Assembly: GCA_025210775.1 (NCBI GenBank)
Contig: JAOARB010000009.1
Span: 28,799 to 92,798 of the forward strand
Direction: 5' to 3'
Origin: Prolixibacteraceae bacterium
Lineage (GTDB): Bacteria; Bacteroidota; Bacteroidia; Bacteroidales; Prolixibacteraceae
Length of the DNA: 64,000 nucleotides
A model generated the notes under the pieces. It worked only from the letters and a program-made list of their open reading frames with translations. It made no database searches and had not been told where the DNA came from. The translations under genes and the position numbers were made by a program. Below are positions 17,399-25,506 of the stretch, piece by piece. Within the stretch, counting starts at the first letter, position 1; each line of letters opens with the position of its first letter.

Positions 17399-18379
17399 AT
17401 GTTAAAAGATATTATCAACTTTATTCAGTACTTATTATTTGATGTAGCAGGTTTTGAAGCAACATCATTTTATTTAAATTTAAGTAAAACTTTAGGAAAT
17501 TTTATTTTTATTACATTAGAGTTGTTTGTACTCTTTATCGCTATTACAGCCATTGTTGAGTATATTATGATTCATGTCAACCAAAACAAATTACAGAAGT
17601 TGTTCAAAGGGAAAGGATTGCTAGGAAATATTGCAGGAGCTATATTTGGTGCTGTAACACCTTTCTGTGCCTGTTCAACGATTCCGATGACCGTTGGTTT
17701 TTTAAATGCTAAACTTCCTTTTGGGTCAGTGATGTCGTTTCTAATCTCATCGCCTTTATTGAACCCTGTAATTGTAGCTATGCTTGCTGCAACAGTTGGT
17801 ATTCAGAATGCCGTTATTTATTTTACTCTCTCTTTCGTTTTATCAGTTCTTTTCGGTTATCTACTGGAAAAGCTAGGGTTTTCTAAAGATGTAAAATCTG
17901 TGATGGTCTCAGGTGGAAAAGATACGATTATTGATGGAGTTGATACCCGAAGAAATCTGTCAATCTCAAAGAAAGTTCAAATTAGCTTAAAAGCAGGATG
18001 GTATTCATTGAAACCAATTTTAAGTTATTTGTTTATTGGTGTTGGAATTGGTTCTATGATTTATGGTTATCTTCCAGAAGGGGAAACGATTGCCCGTTAT
18101 GCAGGAAATGAAAACTTATTAGCAGTTCCTTTGGCTTCAATTGTTGGAATACCCCTTTATATTCGAGCCGAAACAGCAATTCCGATCGCAATGTCACTTA
18201 TTTCGAAAGGTGTTGGAATGGGAACTGCCATTGCATTGATCATTGGAGGTGCAGGAATGGCTATACCAGAAATGACAATGTTGGCAAAAATATTTAAACG
18301 CAAACTGTTGATTTCATTTATTGCCGTTATCTTTCTTGTTGCTGCTATTTCAGGATATGCATTTAATATTCTATTTTGA
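17399..18379 (+). CDS. ArsP/DUF318-type permease
   Basis: A 326-residue membrane protein from the ATG at 17399; an in-frame upstream start at 17333 adds an unlikely polar N-terminus. It has about eight to ten membrane helices and the signature GAIFGAVTPFCACSTIPMTV, followed by SFLISSPLLNPVIVAMLAA, as in the permease family that includes the organoarsenical exporter ArsP. The Cys pair in the FCACS motif is the proposed substrate site. It is 95 nt after the Cys-pair protein and probably works with it. The substrate (arsenical or other metal) is unproven. Confidence 0.8.
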   Translation: MLKDIINFIQYLLFDVAGFEATSFYLNLSKTLGNFIFITLELFVLFIAITAIVEYIMIHVNQNKLQKLFKGKGLLGNIAGAIFGAVTPFCACSTIPMTVGFLNAKLPFGSVMSFLISSPLLNPVIVAMLAATVGIQNAVIYFTLSFVLSVLFGYLLEKLGFSKDVKSVMVSGGKDTIIDGVDTRRNLSISKKVQISLKAGWYSLKPILSYLFIGVGIGSMIYGYLPEGETIARYAGNENLLAVPLASIVGIPLYIRAETAIPIAMSLISKGVGMGTAIALIIGGAGMAIPEMTMLAKIFKRKLLISFIAVIFLVAAISGYAFNILF

Positions 18380-18567
18380 TTTTTTAATTATAAAGATCTG
18401 AGATTAACTGACTCTTCCAGAAAAGAGATTATATTTTATCGAATAAATGTTTTATATGCTGTTTAAATAAAAGTTTGATCTTGAGTGTTATAAGGCCGTG
18501 TTTGATTCATGCAATTCCATTTTATAGATTTGTATATTTTTGTGGCTTTTTTATATAAATGACTATC

Positions 18568-18657
18568 ATGGTTGAACAAAATTATGTTTTTTGGTATGAA
18601 AATCATAAAAATGGTGTTGGTATAAAAAAGGGAAACCATCTTTGGTTTCCCTTTTAG
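18568..18657 (+). CDS. Candidate 29-residue small ORF ending in a terminator-like hairpin
   Basis: ATG to TAG encodes MVEQNYVFWYENHKNGVGIK followed by KGNHLWFPF. A -7-like TATTTTTG (18535-18542) lies 26 nt upstream, without a clear -33 box. The last codons form the hairpin AAAAGGGAAACCA / TGGTTTCCCTTTT. It could be a tiny peptide, a small RNA of about 107 nt, or chance. Confidence 0.25.
   Translation: MVEQNYVFWYENHKNGVGIKKGNHLWFPF
18626..18656. terminator. Strong bidirectional hairpin terminator
   Basis: A 13-bp perfect stem AAAAGGGAAACCA (18626-18638) / TGGTTTCCCTTTT (18643-18655) with a 4-nt loop. It is 247 nt past the permease stop, far for that gene, which suggests a separate short transcript. 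Confidence 0.75.
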
Positions 18658-19184
18658 TGTAAATAAATGTTAATCAAATTATAAACTATACAATCAAATT
18701 ATGATCATGTTACATGGAAAGAAATTACGTGTAATTGTTTTATCTATTAAGTATTGCTATCCTTTATTAAGGATCGGTAAGACTTTGTTTTTTTACTTAG
18801 ATAAGATCGCTAGATGTCATTCTTATGAATTAAAAAAAACGTCTTTCGTATTCTTTTTTGGCGATTAGAAAGTTATCGTTGTTGATTGCTTTAAAATTGA
18901 AGGCTATCTCAATAGATGATTAAAATAGATTTTAGAGTTTTTCTTCTTTTGTGGAACCTAGTTAATATAGTTACCTATCCATATCCAAATAGTTCTCTTG
19001 TTTGAAAGAACTTTTGTATGATGTATTTTGTTTTATATAATAAATGAAGTTAAAACGAGATCGGGCTATTGCTCTTATGTTTATGATGAAGGCTGTAGAA
19101 TGGGGATGGTTTTAATATTTATCATAACCTTTTTATGTTTCGTTCTTTTTTTTACCTTGTCGTGAAATATTAAAATTATAAAAT

Positions 19185-19826
19185 ATGTACCTACAACCTA
19201 TACTTATGCGCTGTTTGGGGTTTCTAACTATTTTTTGTTCTTTGTTTGCGTGCTCTATGACACAAGATTACCAAGATTCTAGCTTTATCTCTTCAAAAAA
19301 GGTGAAGCTTACTTCGGATGTGGTTTATAAAGCTCCCGAGGGAGCAGTGGATAAACACGACGATTATATTGATGTTTCGTATCATTTTTTTGGAGGAAAA
19401 GTGGTTCGTTCTAATAGTCCAGTAGGGCCTTTCCATTATATGCATGTTCCCAAACTAGGAAAGATGGGAGAAGCAGGGGCACCCGCTTTGCCAATGCGTA
19501 ATGATCTTTTTGAAATTCCATTGGATGCTACACCTAGAGTGGAGATTATCTCTGTGAAATATGTTGTATATGATAATTTGTTGATCTATCCTGCACAACC
19601 ACCTGCACCAGATGTGTATGGCGCAAAAGCTCCTCCTTTTACCATTAATAAAATCCTTTATGCTTCGAATGAGTGGTTCCCTTCTCAAGTTGCTTCGATA
19701 TATTCAGATCAGAAGGCAGCACAGAAACGTTACCTCAGGGTACAAGTGGTGGCAGCACAACAGCAGCCTGCATCAAAAAAACTAAGGGTGCTTTCTGAAG
19801 TGAGATACAGACTACATTTTCGCTAG
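19185..19826 (+). CDS. Stand-alone gingipain-propeptide-like lipoprotein
   Basis: A 213-residue lipoprotein with a lipobox near LFACS; the start could also be the Met eight residues in. The mature part matches the N-terminal prodomain of the C25 protease encoded at 27128-30793. Both have a GKxG..GAPALPMRND block (the decapeptide GAPALPMRND is identical), then a VEI...YPA/HPA region, and end in R-V-S-(x)-V-Y-R-hydrophobic-H. The gene stops where the protease's propeptide would end, and there is no catalytic domain in any frame. Propeptides of C25 proteases inhibit and chaperone their enzyme, so a membrane-anchored inhibitor or decoy is a reasonable inference. The fur-family gene follows after 6 nt. 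Confidence 0.65.
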   Translation: MYLQPILMRCLGFLTIFCSLFACSMTQDYQDSSFISSKKVKLTSDVVYKAPEGAVDKHDDYIDVSYHFFGGKVVRSNSPVGPFHYMHVPKLGKMGEAGAPALPMRNDLFEIPLDATPRVEIISVKYVVYDNLLIYPAQPPAPDVYGAKAPPFTINKILYASNEWFPSQVASIYSDQKAAQKRYLRVQVVAAQQQPASKKLRVLSEVRYRLHFR

Positions 19827-19832
19827 GATATT

Positions 19833-20246
19833 ATGGGAAAACAAGAACTAACGTCTTTTCTAGAAGATCATAATGTGCGTCCAACGAGTGTAAGACTTAT
19901 GGTATTAGACTGTTTCTGGAGAAAAAGTGAGGCGCTTTCGTTGACAGATTTAGAAGTCATATTTGAGGATACGGATCGTTCGACACTTTTTCGTACCATT
20001 AAGCTTTTTCTTCAGAAAGATTTGATTCATGAGATTGATGCTTTAGGTAAACAGACCAAATATGCTCTTTGCGATCTAGAATGTGATCATATGCATGAGC
20101 ATATTCATTTTACTTGTAGAATATGTCATCGAGCTTATTGCTTCTCGGACATCTCTATTCCTAAGCTGGCACTTCCTGAAGGTTTTGTTGCAGATCATCA
20201 AGAATATGTAGTGATGGGACGATGTCCTGAATGCTTAGAGAAGTAG
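19833..20246 (+). CDS. Fur-family metal-dependent repressor
   Basis: A 137-residue Fur/Zur-type regulator. The N-terminal winged helix is at ~1-75 (RPTSVRLMVLDCFWRKSEAL, STLFRTIKLFLQKDLIHEI). A C-terminal dimerisation domain carries metal ligands: His-rich CDHMHEHIHFTC, then the structural zinc Cys pairs CRIC and CPEC. It is probably cotranscribed with the upstream lipoprotein and precedes a metal-efflux locus, so control of metal efflux or zinc/iron response is likely. Which metal it senses is not readable. Confidence 0.85.
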   Translation: MGKQELTSFLEDHNVRPTSVRLMVLDCFWRKSEALSLTDLEVIFEDTDRSTLFRTIKLFLQKDLIHEIDALGKQTKYALCDLECDHMHEHIHFTCRICHRAYCFSDISIPKLALPEGFVADHQEYVVMGRCPECLEK

Positions 20247-20370
20247 TTTATGCTAGGATTATATGATGTTTAATGTATCTAGAAAAGAGTACATATTTAG
20301 TTGATCAAATCATATTAATCTATGGGTATCTACCAGTATTGGATCGGTAATTATTAATAAATAGCATATT

Positions 20371-20407
20371 AAAAAGCGTTTTGCAATGGGGTTGCAAAAC
20401 GCTTTTT
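20371..20407. terminator. Perfect 16-bp hairpin terminator before the efflux locus
   Basis: AAAAAGCGTTTTGCAA (20371-20386), TGGGG loop, TTGCAAAACGCTTTTT (20392-20407). It ends the lipoprotein-fur unit. Its distal arm abuts the -7 box of the next gene. Confidence 0.9.
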
Positions 20408-20408
20408 C

Positions 20409-20416
20409 TATATTTG
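20409..20416 (+). promoter_or_regulatory. -7 box of the His-rich gene
   Basis: TATATTTG fits TAnnTTTG. A start near 20422 would give a leader of only about 6-15 nt. The -33 position lies inside the terminator hairpin. Confidence 0.5.
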
Positions 20417-20427
20417 TATTGAATATA

Positions 20428-20835
20428 ATGAATCAGATGGAAAGAAAAAACGACATATTAAAGAGATGGAGCATCTACCTAGCGGGGGTATTGATGTTGC
20501 TTCATATTGTTGTTCCTCACCATCATCATTATAATGGGGTGGCAGATTATCAGCACCACATGGAACAAACACCAACAGCGCACGATATGGATATTTCGTC
20601 TGAAATATTTCATTGTGATGCTCTAGATTTGATCATTGTAAATCCTACGGATCTTCAAAATAGAGATTTCTCGATAGCTGTTGTGGTACTATCAGCTGTT
20701 CTATGGGCTTATCATGAGGATCTGCTTTCGACTTCTACTACGATAACCAAATATTTTTATACCGACACACGTCTGATTGATCGGTATCTGGTTTCTTCTT
20801 TGTCCCATAGAGGACCTCCTGCATTCTTTTCTTAA
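20428..20835 (+). CDS. Small His-rich membrane-anchored protein of the efflux locus
   Basis: About 135 residues from the ATG at 20428 (20437 is also possible). An upstream in-frame ATG at 20386 lies inside the terminator hairpin and is rejected. One hydrophobic helix (YLAGVLMLLHIVVP) is followed directly by HHHHYNGVADYQHHMEQTPT, a likely metal-binding patch on the periplasmic side. The C-terminus is SHRGPPAFFS. It precedes a CusA-type pump, so a metal-sensing or metal-buffering role is inferred. The family has no name I can give with confidence. Confidence 0.6.
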   Translation: MNQMERKNDILKRWSIYLAGVLMLLHIVVPHHHHYNGVADYQHHMEQTPTAHDMDISSEIFHCDALDLIIVNPTDLQNRDFSIAVVVLSAVLWAYHEDLLSTSTTITKYFYTDTRLIDRYLVSSLSHRGPPAFFS

Positions 20836-21138
20836 TTATTATTTCCACTTAATTATTTATGCCTGCGCCACTTTCTACGTTTAGTAAAATGGTTGTTTTG
20901 TTGTAGCTAATAACATTATTTGGCAAGAGGGTTTTATTGGCTTTTTTTTACAATAGTGGCGTAGGTTTATTTTGCTTTAGAGGATAGGTATATCGTCTTC
21001 TATAGCATCGGTGGAAATAGTGAAACTTCCCCTTTGACGGTTCTTTGTAAGCTTCTGTATTGGTGGCTTTATATTGAACAAAGGGGAGTGTTTATTGCTT
21101 TAAATAGGTATGATTAAGAATGTTTTAGCAAGAAGACA
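20836..21138 (+). promoter_or_regulatory. Intergenic leader with two long-range inverted repeats before cusA
   Basis: CCTGCGCCACT (20862-20872) can pair with AGTGGCGTAGG (20955-20965), and CCCCTTTG (within 21026-21036) with CAAAGGGG (21079-21086). Such closed long-range stems suggest a folded mRNA leader or a processed RNA. No known riboswitch class was recognised. Confidence 0.35.
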
Positions 21139-24100
21139 ATGATAGATAAAATAATATCTTTTTCCATAAAAAATAAACTCTTTATAGGGTTAATGACCGT
21201 CGCTCTTATTGTTGGTGGAATATATTCCATGTTGAATATTCCGTTGGATGCGACTCCTGATATTACGAATAATCAGGTACAAGTGATTACCGTGGCTCCA
21301 AACTTAGGAACCGAGGATATTGAGAAGTTTGTGACTTATCAAGTTGAATTGGCCATGTCTAACTTACCAGAGGTGACCGAGATTCGTTCTGTTTCTCGTT
21401 TTGGATTATCTGTGGTGACCATCGTATTCGAAGATCAAATGGGAACCTATCTTCCTCGTCAATTGGTAAGTGAGGCTTTAGGTGAAGTAAGGGAGAATAT
21501 ACCCAAAGGTTTTGGAGAACCTTTTATGGCTCCTATTAGTACAGGTCTAGGTGAGATCTACCAGTATACCTTGGATGTAGAACCGGGCTATGAGAAAGAG
21601 TTTACTCCTCAGAAATTAAGAACCATTCAAGATTGGATTGTCAAAAGACAAATGGCCATGACTCCAGGTGTGGTAGAAGTAAACTCTTTTGGTGGAAGTC
21701 CAAAACAGTATGAGATTGCTATCGAACCAGAGAAGATGAGAAGTCTAGGGATCTCTACTTCTGAAGTTTTTGAGGCGGTAAATAAGAATAACCAAAATAC
21801 TGGAGGTGCTTATATCGAGAAGAACTATCAAGTAAATTATATCCGAGGTGAAGGACTTGCTCGCAACCTAGAGGATATACGTAATATGGTGATTCGTGTC
21901 GTAGATGGGACTCCAGTCTATGTCAGAGATATAGCAACAGTTGGTTACGGGCAAGCAATACGTTATGGTGCTTTTACTCGTAATGGTAAGGGCGAAGCAG
22001 TAGGTGGCATTATCATGATGCTTAAAGGGGCCAATTCAAATAAGGTGATCAAAGTGGTCAAAGAGCGTATGGCCCAGATACAAAAATCTCTACCTAAAGG
22101 GGTAACGATTGTACCTTTCTTGGATCGCAGTGATATGATTAAGAAGACCACTTCTACGGTGGCAGAGAACTTAGCTTTAGGTGCCTTGATTGTAATCTTT
22201 GTATTGGTGCTTATCTTGGGAAACATGCGAGGTGGTTTAATTGTGGCTTCAACTATTCCCTTAGCACTACTTTTTGCCTTTATTATGATGAAGACCTTTG
22301 GTGTATGGGCCAATCTGATGAGTCTAGGTGCTATTGATTTCGGAATTCTTATTGATGGCGCAGTCATCATTGTTGAAGCAATGATTTTCTATCTCCATGA
22401 TAAAAAGATGGTTGGGCGGAAACTTTCTAAAGAAGAAAGAGATCAGATGTCGCACAAAGCATCTAGTGAGATGATGAATTCTGCTTTCTTTGGTCAGGTG
22501 ATCATCATGATTGTTTTTATTCCTATCATGGTCCTTGGTGGCATTGAAGGCAAGATGTTCCGACCTATGGCATTGACATTTGGTTTTGCTGTTGTAGGAG
22601 TTTTGATCTTATGTTTGACTTATATTCCAATGATGAGTGCACTTTTCTTGAGAGCACCTAAGGATGACAAAAAAAGTTTAGGAGATAAGCTTATTATTGC
22701 CCTAGAGAATTTTTATCGACCTATCCTAGCATGGGCTCTAGGTCATACAAAAGCGATGATTGCTTCGTCTCTATCTCTATTGGTGGTGGCCATTTTAATC
22801 TTTTCTCGTATGGGAGGAGAGTTTATTCCTCAATTGGATGAAGGAAATCTGGCCATGCATATTTTGATGAAACCAGGAACTTCTTTAACAGAAGTGGTGA
22901 AGACCTCTACCAATGTAGAGAAACTTTTGATGGATAAGTTTCCTGATGAGATCCACTCGATACAAACCCGTATTGGGGTGGCTGATATTCCTACCGATCC
23001 TATGCCAATGGATATAGGGGACTGTTTTGTGATCCTAAATCCAGTAGATCAATGGAGTGCAACCAAAGATAAGGATAAGTTGGTAGAGATGTTTAAAAAA
23101 GAGGTTAGTGCCATTCCTGGAGTGAATTATGAATTCTCCCAACCTGTAGAGATGCGTTTCAATGAATTGCTTACAGGAATACGAGAAGATCTTGCCATTA
23201 AGATTTATGGTGAAGATCTAGAGGTGTTGGCACAGAAAGCAGCTCAAGTAGAGAAGTTAATTGCCAATATCCCTGGAGTAGGAGATCTACGTGCAGAAGC
23301 AACACAAGGTCTTCCTCAGATTACCATTCATTATAATAGAGAGAAGATTGCCCAATATGGATTAAATATAGAAAAGCTTAATGATCTAGTGTCGATGTCT
23401 TTCGGTGGAAAGTCGGCAGGTGTGATCTACGAAGGAGAGAAACGTTTTGATGTGGTTGTCCGATTAAATCAGAATTTTAGAAAAGACATTGAAAATATAC
23501 GCAACCTGAATGTGATATTGGATGATGGACACCAAGTCCCATTAAAAGAGGTGGCTGAGGTTAATTTTAAACCAGGCCCAATGCAGATCAGTCGTGACAA
23601 TACCAACCGTCGTATTTATGTAGGAGTGAATGTTAGAGGTCGTGATGTTAAATCTCTTGTGACAGACATACAAAAGAAATTGGATGCAGAATTAGAACTA
23701 CCTGCAGGATATTATATTCGTTATGGAGGAGCTTTTGAAAACCTACAACGTGCTACCGATAGAATGAAGGTCGTTGTTCCTTTGGCTCTTGCCATTATCT
23801 TCTTACTTGTATATGTGGCAGTAAAATCATTTAAGCAGACATTGATGATCTATGTGGCTATTCCTTTGGCTGCAGTGGGAGGGATTATCTCACTTTACCT
23901 TAGAGGGATGCCTTTTAGTATCTCTGCAGGTGTAGGCTTTATTGTCCTCTTTGGAGTCGCTGTGATGAATGGACTTGTCCTTGTTGGAGGGTTAAATGAA
24001 CTGCGATCAATGCAGAATATGAGTCTCAAAGAGGTAATCCTAAAAGGAGCGACAAGACGTATTCGACCGATTGTATTGACTGCCTCTACCGACATCTTAG

Positions 24101-25470
24101 GTTTTCTTCCAATGGCAGTATCAGCTTCTGCAGGAGCTGAAGTGCAACGACCTTTAGCAACGGTGGTTATTGGAGGGATGCTTTCGGCTACATTCTTGAC
24201 TCTACTTGTTCTGCCTGTGTTATATCAATCGATCATGAAAAGAGAACATGCAGCCTCTAATAAGAGTCGCCATTCGGGAATGATAATGGGAGTGTTGCTT
24301 GTGATCTTCACTCTTACTTTTCTTCCTCAAAAGACCATGGCCCAGCAAGAAGTGCTCACTCTTTCAAAGGCAAAAGAAGTGACCATAGAGAACTATCCTA
24401 GGATTAAGGCAGCACGTCTACAAGTAGAGAGCGAAATAAAGATGAAAGGTGCGGCATGGGAAATGGGAAATACCTCTGTCTCTACGTCTAAGGATGAGAC
24501 CAATAGTTCTTCTCCGGGCTCTGTTACCAATATCGCTATTGGCCAGTCGGATATTGATATTTTTACTGTTGGAGCAAAGAAGAGGTGGTTAAAAGCCAAT
24601 GTCGCCGTAGCAGAAGCAAATTCTAACCTAGTAGAAGATCAAGTAATCTTAGAGATGACTCAAGCTTATAATACTTTGGTCTATTGTAATCAACGTGTAG
24701 CGCTTTATCAACAGCTAAATTCTATTTACAGTGATTTTGTAAAAGCTGCCGAATTGAGGTATCAAGCACAAGAAACCTCTAAACTAGACCTTCTGTCAGC
24801 TAAGGCTAAATATAAAGAGCTAGAGCTAAAGATACAACAGGTCCATGGCGATCAACAAGTAGCTTATGAGAGATTGAATCAATATATCATGGCAAAAGAA
24901 CCTTTTGAGGTATCAATGGAGCAGACTCCTTCTTTTGTTTGGACCAAGGATTCAATCAATAATGCTTCTTTACATCTTGCAGAAGAACAGATTGGTCAAG
25001 CCAATCGTCAATATCAATTGACCAAATCCGCTTTTCTTCCTAAACTAAATGCCACTTATAAGAATCAAAGTGTCGATGGAACGAATGGATATTATGGTTA
25101 TGAGGTGGGCATCTCTATCCCAATCTTTAACGGGCAGTCGGCTCGTACTAAAGCGGCCAAAGTTCAAAAGCAGGTGGCACAACAGAATTTTCTGACCATC
25201 AAACGAAATAATGAAACACTCTTAGCCCAAAAGCAAGTGCGTTATCAAACCTTAGAAGAGATTCAGCAATTCTATAAAAGTCAAGCAATCCCTCTTGTGG
25301 AAGAGCAGATTAGTGCAACACAACTAGCCTATATGGCAGGAGAGATTGGCTATGTTGAATTTGTTCAGAATATGGATACCAGTGTAGATACCAAAGAGAA
25401 ATACTTGGGTAGTTACTTAGAGTATCTCAATATTGTGGCGGAATTGAAATTCTTAACGGGTCAGAAATAA
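21139..25470 (+). CDS. CusA/CzcA-type heavy-metal RND pump fused to a TolC-type outer-membrane channel
   Basis: A 1443-residue fusion. Residues 1-~1040 are a 12-helix HME-RND pump (NIPLDATPDITNNQVQVIT near the N-terminus; DFGILIDGAVIIVEAMIFYL in the membrane domain; proton-relay acidic residues in TM4). Residues ~1048-1068 form an internal signal peptide (MIMGVLLVIFTLTFLPQ then KTMA|QQ). The remainder is a TolC-like outer-membrane factor with two helical-hairpin halves (LSLSKAKEVTIENYP-type start, YKNQSVDGTNGYYGYEVGIS). Pump and channel must be cut apart or span both membranes. Such fusions are known in Bacteroidota. It exports monovalent or divalent metal ions from the periplasm, with the CusB gene next. 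Confidence 0.92.
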   Translation: MIDKIISFSIKNKLFIGLMTVALIVGGIYSMLNIPLDATPDITNNQVQVITVAPNLGTEDIEKFVTYQVELAMSNLPEVTEIRSVSRFGLSVVTIVFEDQMGTYLPRQLVSEALGEVRENIPKGFGEPFMAPISTGLGEIYQYTLDVEPGYEKEFTPQKLRTIQDWIVKRQMAMTPGVVEVNSFGGSPKQYEIAIEPEKMRSLGISTSEVFEAVNKNNQNTGGAYIEKNYQVNYIRGEGLARNLEDIRNMVIRVVDGTPVYVRDIATVGYGQAIRYGAFTRNGKGEAVGGIIMMLKGANSNKVIKVVKERMAQIQKSLPKGVTIVPFLDRSDMIKKTTSTVAENLALGALIVIFVLVLILGNMRGGLIVASTIPLALLFAFIMMKTFGVWANLMSLGAIDFGILIDGAVIIVEAMIFYLHDKKMVGRKLSKEERDQMSHKASSEMMNSAFFGQVIIMIVFIPIMVLGGIEGKMFRPMALTFGFAVVGVLILCLTYIPMMSALFLRAPKDDKKSLGDKLIIALENFYRPILAWALGHTKAMIASSLSLLVVAILIFSRMGGEFIPQLDEGNLAMHILMKPGTSLTEVVKTSTNVEKLLMDKFPDEIHSIQTRIGVADIPTDPMPMDIGDCFVILNPVDQWSATKDKDKLVEMFKKEVSAIPGVNYEFSQPVEMRFNELLTGIREDLAIKIYGEDLEVLAQKAAQVEKLIANIPGVGDLRAEATQGLPQITIHYNREKIAQYGLNIEKLNDLVSMSFGGKSAGVIYEGEKRFDVVVRLNQNFRKDIENIRNLNVILDDGHQVPLKEVAEVNFKPGPMQISRDNTNRRIYVGVNVRGRDVKSLVTDIQKKLDAELELPAGYYIRYGGAFENLQRATDRMKVVVPLALAIIFLLVYVAVKSFKQTLMIYVAIPLAAVGGIISLYLRGMPFSISAGVGFIVLFGVAVMNGLVLVGGLNELRSMQNMSLKEVILKGATRRIRPIVLTASTDILGFLPMAVSASAGAEVQRPLATVVIGGMLSATFLTLLVLPVLYQSIMKREHAASNKSRHSGMIMGVLLVIFTLTFLPQKTMAQQEVLTLSKAKEVTIENYPRIKAARLQVESEIKMKGAAWEMGNTSVSTSKDETNSSSPGSVTNIAIGQSDIDIFTVGAKKRWLKANVAVAEANSNLVEDQVILEMTQAYNTLVYCNQRVALYQQLNSIYSDFVKAAELRYQAQETSKLDLLSAKAKYKELELKIQQVHGDQQVAYERLNQYIMAKEPFEVSMEQTPSFVWTKDSINNASLHLAEEQIGQANRQYQLTKSAFLPKLNATYKNQSVDGTNGYYGYEVGISIPIFNGQSARTKAAKVQKQVAQQNFLTIKRNNETLLAQKQVRYQTLEEIQQFYKSQAIPLVEEQISATQLAYMAGEIGYVEFVQNMDTSVDTKEKYLGSYLEYLNIVAELKFLTGQK

Positions 25471-25506
25471 AATATTCTATAGAGTTTTTATCTTTTAAAT
25501 AGTACG

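Larger units (their letters stand above)
18380..19184. other. 805-bp intergenic region; possible small transcript but no firm gene
   Basis: Mostly AT-rich DNA. It holds one strong hairpin at 18626-18655 and a short open frame before it (18568-18657), described separately. An open frame of about 53 codons starting near 18705 lacks codon or family support. No clear promoter is seen for the lipoprotein gene at 19185. Confidence 0.6.

Noticed and set aside
20386..20427. Upstream start giving the His-rich protein 14 more residues
   Set aside because: This ATG lies inside the 16-bp terminator hairpin and before the -7 box.
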